Source: Planctomycetaceae bacterium (GTDB lineage Bacteria; Planctomycetota; Planctomycetia; Pirellulales; Thermoguttaceae). Taken from it: a DNA stretch of 64,000 nt. The DNA is taken from assembly GCA_009778035.1 (NCBI GenBank), contig WRKP01000004.1:19457-83456 (forward strand), given 5' to 3'. The translations under genes were made by a program, and so were the position numbers. The notes beneath the pieces are model-generated. The model was not told the DNA's origin and searched no databases. It saw only the letters and a program-made list of their open reading frames with translations. Positions within the stretch are counted from its first letter, which is position 1. Each line of letters opens with the position of its first letter. Shown here one piece after another: positions 39,801 through 48,996 of the stretch.

Positions 39801-42800
39801 CTGCGTGTATCCTGCCAGCAATTCTGGCACCGAAAGGCCGGAATAGAAATCCGCCGCTCCGTAATGCAGGAATCTGGCCAATGCTTCTCGGAAATGCCGA
39901 TAACCGTTGGGGCCAGCGGCGTAACCGTAGGAGTTTGCAAAACTTGGGAGCACCATCGATTCATAGTTCCCCGAGTTGGCGTTTTGTCGTCCTGCGAGAT
40001 ACCACAGGAGCACTTCGTCCAGCACGATGGAGCGTCCCGGAATGTTATCCGCCGTCCAGGACGGTTGCATATTATCGGCGAGATACCCATCGCGGTGTCC
40101 CATCAAATAACTGGGGCCATCTCCAGATAGCCAGCCGATTCCAAGGATTTCGTCGTTGTAGGGCGAATCGCCGGGGTGTCCGTGATGCCAAAACGCCGAA
40201 AGATGACCGTTCATGGTGCTTTCCCATTCAGCCGCACCTATCGTTCCCGAGCCGCCAAAAATGTACGCGACTGGGTTGTAGAGTGTAACAATATCGCCGT
40301 GGACACCCGCATTATCGAAATGGAAGTTGTCTCCATTGTCGTCATAGAGCAGGGTTGGATCGTACAGAAATTTCGCACGATTGGCAATCGTCATCGCGTC
40401 GAATGCCTGGAAATTCTTTGCTGACCGGACGGGATTTTCGGGAGTAAACAGCACTTTGGAGAGGTTACTCACATCATTATTATCGCCGATAGCAACTTTG
40501 CCGACGTGTGCCTGCGCTCCGAAGGACATTGCGGCCCCGCCGCCCCAAAGTGTACCGCCCGTAATGAGCGCATCATCGCCCAGTGCGGATATTTGTCGGA
40601 CCGTGGGCCCGTAGTAGACCGACCACGGGTCAACGTTTGGCGGCAAAATGACTCCTTCCCATGCCAGTGATGTTCCGACAATATCAATTCCGATACCGGA
40701 CGTTTGGTCAAATGCCGAAAAGAAGCTCAACGGGTCGCTGCTACCGTATTGGCCGCCGGTTATTCGGACGCTCGGGGCGTCAGGATGCACCGTCCAGCGC
40801 TTGGTGGCATGGTCGTATTGCGTAAGCGGAATGGGATCGCCGCCGTTCACTTGGAGCCAAAACACTCGGCTTGGCTGCGTGTTGTAAGCGATAAATTTCC
40901 CTGCAATCCTTTGGTTTTCACTGTCGCTTCTGCTTGGGTCGTAGAAATGCACTCGGCCCCAGCGGTCCGCATCGGGATCGTTTGCATCGACATAGTACAC
41001 ATTACGCAGCCGATTTCGATCCGTTTCGGTCATATCCGAAATATCCCAGAAGGAAATTTGTATTCCAGCCCGGTTTGGCGCGCCGGCGATCACTTTTCCT
41101 TCGACTTGGATTTCGTGGAAACTTCCGCTATATCCGACTCCGCCGTCGACCGGATGCGCATCATCACCCACGATCGCCCAAAGTTGAATGAGCGAATAAC
41201 GGTCGGTGATACCGGTACTGCCGCCGTAAATCAGGCCACTGCTGTCGATGATGTATCCGCCTAAACCACCGCCAGCGTAGATACCGCTGGTTTTGTCGAT
41301 GCTAATTCGGATCGTATCCATAAAACCAGGCTGTCCCTCACCGGTATTGCCGAACGAAATGCCGGTATTCGCGAAAATCCAGGAATTATCGTTCAGTTGG
41401 ATTTGATTATATCCATAAGCACTGTCATGTTGGAAGGTCGAAGGCCAACTGGTAACATAACGGCTCATATTGAGATAGACGTTCTCTATTCGGCCCGGCA
41501 TGTACCCGTGGACTTGGGCTTGGATTCCAACCGTAGGGCCGTTGATATCGTTGATACCGTAGTAGGTATACTGCGCTTCGGCTCCCGTACCGGGATGGTG
41601 TTCCATAACGGCACCGATGGGATTTCGCAGCATCATAACATCATTACCGGCAATGATTCGGCCATTGACGCCCTCGGACCAGATTTTATCGCCTGCATGG
41701 ATGATCGTCCGTGCCTGTTCCGGCGCGCCGGGCGTTCCCATTTCATATTTCCCTTTACCGTTATCGCCAAAGACGGCAATACCTTCGCCGCCGCCGAGGT
41801 TAATGGTAATGATTTCTCCAGTAACCGGATCAATGTAGATAAACGTGTTTTCGCCTCCCGGTTCGCCGATTTGCGTATTGTAAAGTTGCAGACCGGCAAG
41901 TACCGAAAAACCGTAACCCGTGAGAATCAGTTCATCGTCAACGACTTCAATAATGGGATCCCGGGCAAATACATGCAAAATTCCTGCCGTGCCGCCTTGA
42001 ATTCGAGAATCGAAAACGTGGAGCGTACCGTGATTTTCAATCGCGTTGCCTTGGCTTGCAATAAGCGTGCGAGCATCGCCCGCAAATTGGTGCGAACCCT
42101 TCGGAAGACGCTGGTTTATGTAGAGCGTTCCTCCAATATGTTCTCCCGTGATGAGTTCCGACTCGGGCAATTCATCATCGGGAAATGGAAGTTCGTTGAG
42201 CGGCGGCAAAACGACTCCGTCCGGCACGTTGACATATTCAAACCAAACGACGCCGAGTTGGTAAATTCCGGGCCCCAAAAGGGTTCGGACGTTCGGCGGA
42301 AGGTCGGCGTATGTCTGATAAGGACCGTCGGGAAACAGAATGATATTGCCGTCGTCAAATAATTCAAATTCTTGGTAATCGCCGGGAAGCGCATCCCAAC
42401 CGTTCATGCTCGGATCGAGTTCTAATTGGGCGATCAGGGCGGGATCATTCAGCGAACGAAATTCGTTCGGCGGATCGAAGTCGTAACGGAATCCGATGGT
42501 GATACGTTCTTGATTGCCTATCATTTCGACTCGCAACATATAGATACGTTGCACCGGTTCCGTCGTGTACGTGTTGATACCGTTCATAATGGCGGGTTCG
42601 CCGGAAGCGACGCTAATCACGGCTCCGACACCTGCGGCATTGATAAACGAAGGGCCGCCTCGGTTCTCAAAAACGGTTCCGATTTGATCACTCGTCGGCT
42701 GATTGATCGCGGTTGCCGGTATTCCCTGCGGGCCGATGATTCGCGTAACGCCATCGTTGCCTACGCTGATGGTCGCGGTCGTGCCGAGGATAATATCCGT

Positions 42801-43073
42801 GGCAATCGGGCCAGACCTGTCAAAATAGGTAAGGTTCATTCTCGGCGGCACTGGCTCCGGCGGCGGAAGCGGTTCGCCCGGATCAATCCACGGATCTTCC
42901 GGGTCTGGATCTTCCGGGTCTGGATCTTCCGGGTCTGGAGGCTCCGGCGGTTCTTGCGCCTGTACGCTATTCATCTTATAGGGTGCAGAGTCGCTAATTG
43001 GGCAAACAACGAGCGCAAGAGCCATCAAAACGGCAACCAGAGTGAGCAATCCGTTGCGAGTCATGCGTTCCAT
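36897..43073 (-). CDS. Giant autotransporter-type outer membrane protein
   Basis: Signal peptide MERMTRNGLLTLVAVLMALALVVC, (DPEDP)n linker, long beta-rich passenger, C-terminal ~300-aa beta-barrel ending ...FNLGIGTQFSF. Confidence 0.82.
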   Translation of the reverse strand: MERMTRNGLLTLVAVLMALALVVCPISDSAPYKMNSVQAQEPPEPPDPEDPDPEDPDPEDPWIDPGEPLPPPEPVPPRMNLTYFDRSGPIATDIILGTTATISVGNDGVTRIIGPQGIPATAINQPTSDQIGTVFENRGGPSFINAAGVGAVISVASGEPAIMNGINTYTTEPVQRIYMLRVEMIGNQERITIGFRYDFDPPNEFRSLNDPALIAQLELDPSMNGWDALPGDYQEFELFDDGNIILFPDGPYQTYADLPPNVRTLLGPGIYQLGVVWFEYVNVPDGVVLPPLNELPFPDDELPESELITGEHIGGTLYINQRLPKGSHQFAGDARTLIASQGNAIENHGTLHVFDSRIQGGTAGILHVFARDPIIEVVDDELILTGYGFSVLAGLQLYNTQIGEPGGENTFIYIDPVTGEIITINLGGGEGIAVFGDNGKGKYEMGTPGAPEQARTIIHAGDKIWSEGVNGRIIAGNDVMMLRNPIGAVMEHHPGTGAEAQYTYYGINDINGPTVGIQAQVHGYMPGRIENVYLNMSRYVTSWPSTFQHDSAYGYNQIQLNDNSWIFANTGISFGNTGEGQPGFMDTIRISIDKTSGIYAGGGLGGYIIDSSGLIYGGSTGITDRYSLIQLWAIVGDDAHPVDGGVGYSGSFHEIQVEGKVIAGAPNRAGIQISFWDISDMTETDRNRLRNVYYVDANDPDADRWGRVHFYDPSRSDSENQRIAGKFIAYNTQPSRVFWLQVNGGDPIPLTQYDHATKRWTVHPDAPSVRITGGQYGSSDPLSFFSAFDQTSGIGIDIVGTSLAWEGVILPPNVDPWSVYYGPTVRQISALGDDALITGGTLWGGGAAMSFGAQAHVGKVAIGDNNDVSNLSKVLFTPENPVRSAKNFQAFDAMTIANRAKFLYDPTLLYDDNGDNFHFDNAGVHGDIVTLYNPVAYIFGGSGTIGAAEWESTMNGHLSAFWHHGHPGDSPYNDEILGIGWLSGDGPSYLMGHRDGYLADNMQPSWTADNIPGRSIVLDEVLLWYLAGRQNANSGNYESMVLPSFANSYGYAAGPNGYRHFREALARFLHYGAADFYSGLSVPELLAGYTQDGTLVVFSDGDIFSGNIYGGGVLDPFYTLSGSVDLRFTDGTTIFNRNVLERVIGSDIYQDPGIRVRDVYVEKTGHLMLNDSWFAVDPTTPYTASPDYAERLIIHDVLNEGIVSGNGMFQIAQRWDYNFGVDYFEGHFINRGILAPGLPGYVGENEWQALELEKTGYRSMLNTVSQSPNNVMVEQAMRGVPGGQFGTITIFGHLYLMDETTRPVYDPLNPVYNAEEKLAHGQYHVTIGNDRIGDVFGKYASNIAGATATFNSATNTYDTSLLQEGEISREDWQTIAVEKLGTHLSWFSPSAFVHTTTGLPLLSQYEQFEYLTDATRRGELQRKLLALTLTPQELHSYDNNPAERARLNRKLFEENNIRFELTDLDKLLWRYGFSDVVSVHGTVPAYWIDSANWTNDVYSYGTVPPAYLNAPANYGITLLGETQLGGVVQADRIFDLDADAASKEKQTSFIIIASEGYTDGTVKRITSSTTDWVFANVDILPIQMASGQSPAVLTVIDDPNYYRNRVRRLGNNYNVLSVARTLDKAMLTNPGLALSFQFGLNSPDVLRDVFRQVAAPTRANSVVMNLTSPSDHLFNRIGYGVGGMSTGRRGDVVFRNAQTGQLQQYGQPGTPHPGQQFAPPMAAGPSGQFRGQSPYQRTGSVWGAYTHSNTYKDGDQNSFKFTSYRNGVMIGSEWNLTPSSVIGGVAMINDATLQSRSDKVRSNDYAFGMYLVAAPYEQFEIRSFMGGGYQTYDGDRYIRNRDVFIATSSSGSSYNLNDIFGINDHYEWTTKGSSFNYALEFARPFTVSPNMVFRPVLGFEYQNIRQKAYREQIASGSRGSWSNNGSNIAENREAQGATSGTYGMDYRAMTFARTLGRFGFNTESYFARGGIQMRKYYMVRLTGDRYPTSLQSFTSGSDVFSVRGANLGYHYSQLGLGSHLWLNQDRTATLFLDGDWNFSWSQGAYSVFNLGIGTQFSF
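42892..42936. repeat. 15-bp tandem repeat x3
   Basis: ggatcttccgggtct x3 encoding DPEDP units near the autotransporter N-terminus. Confidence 0.95.
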
Positions 43074-43393
43074 CCTCTCTAAATATGCTCGTTTTCCTTG
43101 CGAGCCTATAAACATTCCTACCGCAATTATCGGATGGTGGTGCTTGTCGGCTTGACAGAAATTCGCCGATTCTTCATTTAGATAAAATATAGCGGTTACG
43201 CCGGGTCCAAAGGCGAGGCGTATCCCAAAATTGGCCAGGAATTCCTTTCGTCCGTCCGGTTTACGCCGGAAGGACGGCTTTTTTGTCCAGAGCAATTTTT
43301 AATACGCTCTAACGGTTATCCGCAAACCGCTCTTTATCTTTTCGGGAAAATTCAGTACCATCCCCCGACGAACTTTTACGAAGGAACTGTTGC

Positions 43394-44281
43394 ATGATTG
43401 AATCGGTACACGTTTCCGTCATGATCCAAGAAGTGCTCTCGCTGCTAAACCCTATGAAAAATAAGGTTTACATCGACGGTACTCTCGGAAATGGAGGACA
43501 TACCGAAACAATTTGCAAATGCGATGCAAATGTGATCGCCTTTGACCGAGACCTCGAGGCTCTAAACCGAACCGAAAAACGACTCCGCTCGGTGTTCGAT
43601 GAAACATCGTTCCCGATTCGTTTTGTTCACGCCGATTATCGGTTTTTTGCCGAAGCACTCGATATGCTGCAAATCGAAAAAGTCGACGGCTTACTCCTCG
43701 ATCTCGGCCTGTCAAGCGATCAACTGGCCGACGAAAAGCGAGGTTTCAGTTTCGACTCCAAAGGCGAACTCGATATGCGTTTTGATACGTCCGAAGGTTT
43801 GTCCGCCAAAGAACTCCTGGAAACCCTGCCCGAAAGCCAAATTGCCGACATCATTTACCGATTCGGCGAAGAACGGCACAGCCGAAAAATTGCCCAAAAA
43901 ATCGTCGAACGACGCCGAAAAGAATTGCCGATTCAAACCGCCCACGAACTTGCCGAAATCGTTCGGCAATGCGTTCCCAAAAGCCGAAAAAATCCGATTG
44001 ATCCCGCAACGCGAACTTTTCAAGCCCTTCGCATAGCGGTCAACGACGAACTCGGAGCCTTGCAGAGCGTATTGGAGATGTTGCCGGAACGCTTGAAGCC
44101 GGGCGGCATTGCAGCCGTCATTTCGTTTCATTCGCTGGAAGACCGGATTGTCAAAACCGCCTTTCGGGACCTCCGATATTGGAAAATACTGACCCCTAAA
44201 CCGATTACCGCCTCGGATGATGAGATTGCCCGCAATCCCAGAGCACGCAGTGCGAAATTACGAGGAGGATACAGGCTATAG
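43394..44281 (+). CDS. rsmH: 16S rRNA (cytosine1402-N4)-methyltransferase
   Basis: HVSVMIQEVLSLLNP, IDGTLGNGGHTETI, LLLDLGLSSDQL, GFSFDSKGELDMRFD, AVISFHSLEDRIVK. Confidence 0.95.
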   Translation: MIESVHVSVMIQEVLSLLNPMKNKVYIDGTLGNGGHTETICKCDANVIAFDRDLEALNRTEKRLRSVFDETSFPIRFVHADYRFFAEALDMLQIEKVDGLLLDLGLSSDQLADEKRGFSFDSKGELDMRFDTSEGLSAKELLETLPESQIADIIYRFGEERHSRKIAQKIVERRRKELPIQTAHELAEIVRQCVPKSRKNPIDPATRTFQALRIAVNDELGALQSVLEMLPERLKPGGIAAVISFHSLEDRIVKTAFRDLRYWKILTPKPITASDDEIARNPRARSAKLRGGYRL

Positions 44282-44345
44282 ATTTAGAGCATAGTGTTCT
44301 ATTTTCCAAGTCTACCGCCTTTCGCCTACAGCCAACAGCCCAACC

Positions 44346-46892
44346 ATGTCAAAACGCAACCATTTCAATCGACCAGCCCAGAAGCCTTACTTTGCGGAAG
44401 TCCGCCAAGCCGAATCGGACAGCGATGCCCCGAACGAGCTGGCACCGTTTTTGCCGCCGATTGTCGTGAAAGATGCCGAACAAGATGTCGTTGACGAAGA
44501 TGAAGACGACGACTGCGAAAAAGTATCGTACCTCAATAAGGCCGGTTCCTTCTTGTACGGATGTTGCGAAAAAACGACCGCCTTGTCCAAATCTGCAACG
44601 GCATGCACTTGGAATGCCTTGTGCAAGATTCCGTCTTACTGCGTACTGCGTTGGGAATCCGAGGAATCAACCGAATCGGACGACACACCAAAAGCCGCCG
44701 TAACAGTGGAGAACGATGCCGCAGACGCCGACGAATACGACGAGGATGAATCCGAACACACGCCTTCCCGATGGTGGGGCGTCGGCATCAAAACGGCAGC
44801 GTTGGCGGCATCGGTATTGGTTCTCGCAGGCGGATACATTGCGTTCAAGCCGATGCTGGATACGCTGTTGGAGCAACCGCAGGGCACGGAACTCGCCTCC
44901 AAAGAGCCGGACACCGGTTTTGACGCAGTGCCGGAGATGGAACACGCCGATTTTAACAAAGAGCCCGGGACGGAGCCGTTTGCGGTGCAGGCCCCGGACA
45001 ACGATGCGTTTGCGGGTAATCCGGGGACTGCGATGCACTCCGTCCCCGGCTCTTTAGCGACGAGTCCCGTTCCCGACTCTTTGGCGGCAAGTCCCGTTCC
45101 CGATGCTTCGGAACTGCTCAACTCGTTCGGTTTTGCGGAAGAGCGTTCGCACAAAGAGCCGGAAATGGTGCCGCTTGCGGTGCAGGCACCGGACAACGAT
45201 GCGTTTGCGGGTAATCCGGGGACTGCGCTGCACTCCGTCCCAGGCTCTTTGGTGGAGAGTCCGCTTCCCGGCTCTTTGGCGGCGAGTCCGATTCCCGAAT
45301 TTTTAGGAGAAATGCCGGCACCGTCCGAACCGCCAGCGAATTTGCTCGCGAGTCTCGCCGCCTTGCAGCCGCTCGCTCCAGTGGAATCGCCGATGCCTGA
45401 CATTGCCGGGCCGCAATTACAGCCGCTGACCGCAATGGCAACACCGGAATTGGTTCACGCTCTGCCCAGTGCTCCGATTGCGTCGGATTTCGCTGTGAGT
45501 CCAACTCCGCCGGTCATCCAGACGATTCAGCCGACGGCCGTCCAGCCGACGATTCCGATTGTCGAAAATGTTCGGGAAATTGTCCCAATGATTCCGGCGT
45601 CGGGCTTGATCGAGGAAGTCCCGCCGCCGCCCCCGCCTGTCCTTGCGGAAGCCGTTCCGGTTCATCCGGTGTATCCGAACGAATTCGCCCCGGCTATTCC
45701 GACCGATGCGTCCGCGGCAACGGCCTTGGCCGCATTGGAATTGCAGCACGCAACACCCACAGAACCGCAGATTGCAGAGCCAGCACCGCAATTTTCGCAA
45801 ACGGGGCCGCAATCGTTAGATTTAGGCTTCGCACCGACAATCCCGCAATCCAACGACTCCGGCTCGGCTGATTTTTTGACCGCCGAGTTTTCTCCAATCC
45901 CGATTATGATTCACCCCAACGAAACTGCACCGTTGATTCCCCAAGATGTGCCGCAGCCGGAAACGCCCGTCGTTGCGGCCGTGCCGCTTGCCGTTGCCGA
46001 ATCGACACCGCGGATATTACCCGCCGGTAGTCAGCCGATGGATTGGCAACTTTGGGAACAGATTCGCGAGTTGCGAGATGAGAGCGAGTCGGCTGCGGCA
46101 AACCTGCGGTTTGAGGGGGCTGCGCCGACTGCTCTGACAGCGGCACCGGCAACGGCTGAACCGGCATTACGATTTGAACCGCGAAATCTTTCCGCAAGCA
46201 ATGCGACTTTGAGCAATGCGTCGCCGACGAATGAGGTTGGCCAACTGCTCAACGATGCGATGCAGGAATTTAACGGGTTGATGCCGACGAGCGTCGCGAT
46301 GTCTGATGCGGCGGATATTGCGGGGATTCTTTCGGATTCGGGCAGGGTTCCGCCGCCGGTTTTTGCGGACCCGAGGCCAGCGTACCGGAATGAAGCGTCC
46401 AACCAGTTGGCCAGTGCGGAGGCCATTGAAAGGAGCGTAACGTTCCAGAGTCAGATTGATGCGGAAATATCGCGATCGCCAGATCAGACGCAGCATTATG
46501 TTATTCAGCAGGGCGATACCTATATGACGATCAGCGATCGGTTTTATGGAACGAGTTTGTTGTATACCGCATTGGCGGCACACAATCAGCGTCAGGGTAT
46601 TGGCTGGCGTCCGGCGGAGGGTGTTTCGATAGAGGTTCCTCCGGCGGAGTATTTGCGGGAGCAGTACGGGGAGGTTGCGCAGCGTCAGATTCGGCAGATG
46701 AACACGCAGCAGGCCTCGGTGCGATATGTAGTGCAGGAGGGCGACACGATATTTCGATTGGCGACGGACAAGTTACGGGACTCGAGTCGTTGGCGGGAAA
46801 TCTATGCGTTGAATGCGGATCGGTTGCAGGACATACGGTCGCTGACGCCTGGAATGGAGATATTGCTTCCGGCGGAGACGGCACGGCGGTAG
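44346..46892 (+). CDS. Membrane protein with tandem C-terminal LysM domains and Pro/Ala-rich repetitive linker
   Basis: TM GIKTAALAASVLVLAGGYIAF; YVIQQGDTYMTISDRFYGTSLLYTALAAHN and YVVQEGDTIFRLATDKLRDSSRWREIYALN. Confidence 0.82.
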   Translation: MSKRNHFNRPAQKPYFAEVRQAESDSDAPNELAPFLPPIVVKDAEQDVVDEDEDDDCEKVSYLNKAGSFLYGCCEKTTALSKSATACTWNALCKIPSYCVLRWESEESTESDDTPKAAVTVENDAADADEYDEDESEHTPSRWWGVGIKTAALAASVLVLAGGYIAFKPMLDTLLEQPQGTELASKEPDTGFDAVPEMEHADFNKEPGTEPFAVQAPDNDAFAGNPGTAMHSVPGSLATSPVPDSLAASPVPDASELLNSFGFAEERSHKEPEMVPLAVQAPDNDAFAGNPGTALHSVPGSLVESPLPGSLAASPIPEFLGEMPAPSEPPANLLASLAALQPLAPVESPMPDIAGPQLQPLTAMATPELVHALPSAPIASDFAVSPTPPVIQTIQPTAVQPTIPIVENVREIVPMIPASGLIEEVPPPPPPVLAEAVPVHPVYPNEFAPAIPTDASAATALAALELQHATPTEPQIAEPAPQFSQTGPQSLDLGFAPTIPQSNDSGSADFLTAEFSPIPIMIHPNETAPLIPQDVPQPETPVVAAVPLAVAESTPRILPAGSQPMDWQLWEQIRELRDESESAAANLRFEGAAPTALTAAPATAEPALRFEPRNLSASNATLSNASPTNEVGQLLNDAMQEFNGLMPTSVAMSDAADIAGILSDSGRVPPPVFADPRPAYRNEASNQLASAEAIERSVTFQSQIDAEISRSPDQTQHYVIQQGDTYMTISDRFYGTSLLYTALAAHNQRQGIGWRPAEGVSIEVPPAEYLREQYGEVAQRQIRQMNTQQASVRYVVQEGDTIFRLATDKLRDSSRWREIYALNADRLQDIRSLTPGMEILLPAETARR
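44976..45300 (+). repeat. Imperfect ~195-bp in-gene direct duplication
   Basis: VQAPDNDAFAGNPGTAMHSVPGSLATSPVP... / VQAPDNDAFAGNPGTALHSVPGSLVESPLP... Confidence 0.85.
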
Positions 46893-46917
46893 GTGGATAG
46901 AGGGAAACGCAACCGTC

Positions 46918-48084
46918 CTACTGTCCGAAGCGAATCCCTAGATAACTCTCATAGCGGCGCAAGTCCAGCCGGCCTTCGCCGACCGCGATTTTCACCGCAC
47001 AATCCTCCTCGTGCGAATGCGTGCAATCAGGAAAATAACACAAGTTTTCATAAGGCCGTAAATCCCGAAATAGGCCAAAAACCTCTTCAGGGATGATGTC
47101 CCAAAGCATAAATTGACGCAAACCCGGCGTGTCAACGACATATCCGCCAAACGAAAGTTGAATCAACTCCGCCGTCGTCGTCGTATGCCTGCCCTTTTGA
47201 GCATTCCCAACTTCCGCAACGCGAAGTTGAAGTTGCGGATCAACCGCATTGAGCAGCGACGACTTGCCCACTCCGCTCTGGCCGGAAACAACGCTCGACC
47301 TGTCCGAAAGCAATCGCCGAAGGTGTTCCAAACCGTAGCCGGTTTCAACGCTTAATAAAAGCACCTGGTATCCCATCTGAGCATAGACGCCGACGAGCGG
47401 TTGCAGTGCGGCGGGCTCGACAAGGTCAATTTTGTTGATGCAAACGATCGGCCTGATCCCGGATTGCTCCGCCGTGAGAATCATTCGGTCGATCAAGTTC
47501 GGTTTCAAAGTCGGCTCTGCCGCACTGGCAATAATCAGAACCTGATCGGCATTGGCAACGATGACGTGTTTGCGTTGTTTGCTCGTTCGGGCGATGGTCG
47601 TTTTCCGCGGTTCGACGCGTTCGATCATTGCGTCGCAGGGGGTATTGTGAGCCGTCTCGCCCTGCGGGGCGAAACCGTTCCCGGCGGGCCGAATCATCAC
47701 ATAATCGCCGGCGACGACGGGCTGACGTTGGTCGGTCGAAAGCGTTTTCAGGATACGGCGGGTTACGCAATGGAAAAGCCGACCGTCTTGAGTTTGAACG
47801 ACGCTGCTTGCCCCGTGAACGCGGAGAACACGTCCGGCGAGGAGTTTTTCGGTATTGACCTCGGGCAGAACGGCGAAATCGCCTCCTTTTCGTTGTGCAT
47901 CGTCGGCGAGTTCTCCGATAACGGTTCTTTTTCGGGAAAGTTCGCTTTTTCCGCCGATGCGTTCGGAGGCGATTTCGGACTCTTCGGTGAAGCCGTGTTC
48001 TTCAAATTTCCGTGTCCAATCGCCGACGCGGGTCCGCTGGGTGCGGTTCTTGCGAAAATCGACACGGAGTTTCTTGGGTTTCAT
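46918..48084 (-). CDS. rsgA: Ribosome small subunit-dependent GTPase A
   Basis: VCINKIDLV, VVSGQSGVGKSSLLNAVDPQLQLRVAEVGNAQKGRHTTTTAEL, VVDTPGLRQF, CYFPDCTHSHEEDCAVK. Confidence 0.94.
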   Translation of the reverse strand: MKPKKLRVDFRKNRTQRTRVGDWTRKFEEHGFTEESEIASERIGGKSELSRKRTVIGELADDAQRKGGDFAVLPEVNTEKLLAGRVLRVHGASSVVQTQDGRLFHCVTRRILKTLSTDQRQPVVAGDYVMIRPAGNGFAPQGETAHNTPCDAMIERVEPRKTTIARTSKQRKHVIVANADQVLIIASAAEPTLKPNLIDRMILTAEQSGIRPIVCINKIDLVEPAALQPLVGVYAQMGYQVLLLSVETGYGLEHLRRLLSDRSSVVSGQSGVGKSSLLNAVDPQLQLRVAEVGNAQKGRHTTTTAELIQLSFGGYVVDTPGLRQFMLWDIIPEEVFGLFRDLRPYENLCYFPDCTHSHEEDCAVKIAVGEGRLDLRRYESYLGIRFGQ

Positions 48085-48214
48085 GGTGATCATTATACCC
48101 GCCAAAACCGCAACCGTGAGATTGCGGAAGCACTCGGTACTATCTGCAATAGACTTGTTCGGATACAATCAACGGCCGGAGAACGCCGTCGTGATACCGT
48201 TTCCCTAACGAGTT

Positions 48215-48616
48215 ATGTCTAACATTCGCTGGAAATTACGATTCGAAAACCTGCAAAAAGTCTTTGCCCAACTGGAGAAGGCTTGTGCACAGGACGAATA
48301 CAGCGATTTGGAACTTGCTGGACTGGTGCAAACATACGGATTCACGTTTGAATTGTCCTGGAAAACGCTGAAAGACTTGTTGACCTCCGAAGGGTACGAA
48401 CTGAACAGTCCGCGGGAAACAATCAGAAAGGCGTTTGAAATGTCATTGATTGACGATGTCGAACGTTGGTTCAATGCCTTGGAAAGCCGCAATGTGCTCT
48501 CCCATATTTACAACGAATCAACGGCAAAGCAAGCCGAAACTTGGATTAAAAATGAATTTATGCCCATGTTGCGTAAATGCGTTGTCTCCCTTCAAAGTAG
48601 AGCAGAAACAGAATGA
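48215..48616 (+). CDS. HEPN-type nucleotidyltransferase substrate-binding protein (HI0074 family)
   Basis: QTYGFTFELSWKTLKDLL..RETIRKAFEMSLI, RNVLSHIYNE (RX4H). Confidence 0.88.
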   Translation: MSNIRWKLRFENLQKVFAQLEKACAQDEYSDLELAGLVQTYGFTFELSWKTLKDLLTSEGYELNSPRETIRKAFEMSLIDDVERWFNALESRNVLSHIYNESTAKQAETWIKNEFMPMLRKCVVSLQSRAETE

Positions 48617-48915
48617 ATGATGGATTAACGCCGCAATACCGCAAGATCATTCGAGAAATTCTGGCAAAGGCAACCCGGATTGACCGGGCGGTTTTGTTCG
48701 GCTCGCGTGCGACGGGAACATTCGGAAGAGCATCGGATATTGACTTGGCACTGGAAGGGCAAAATCTTGACCTTTCCGATGTGGCTCGCCTCCGTAGCGA
48801 ATTTGCGGAATCGTCGTTGCCCTTCGACGTTGACGTTATCATACGGGCGGACATTGCTCATCCAAAACTTGAAGATTGTATCGAAAAACAAGGTATTGTG
48901 TTTTATGAAAAATAG
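48613..48915 (+). CDS. MNT-type minimal nucleotidyltransferase
   Basis: LFGSRATGTFGRASDIDLAL (GSX10DXD); ATGA overlap with the HEPN gene. Confidence 0.9.
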   Translation: MNDGLTPQYRKIIREILAKATRIDRAVLFGSRATGTFGRASDIDLALEGQNLDLSDVARLRSEFAESSLPFDVDVIIRADIAHPKLEDCIEKQGIVFYEK

Positions 48916-48996
48916 ATCCGGGCCCCTGGAGTCCTGGACTTTTCCCGCCGCGTACAGTACCATAGCGAAAACAGTACGGCACTAAATTGTTTCTTC

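Noticed and set aside
44976-45300. Repeated blocks considered as a possible CRISPR or tandem array
   Set aside because: Only two imperfect copies, in frame and encoding protein repeats; no spacer structure
47401-48222. 273-aa plus-strand ORF opposite rsgA
   Set aside because: Antisense shadow of RsgA, which has full GTPase motifs
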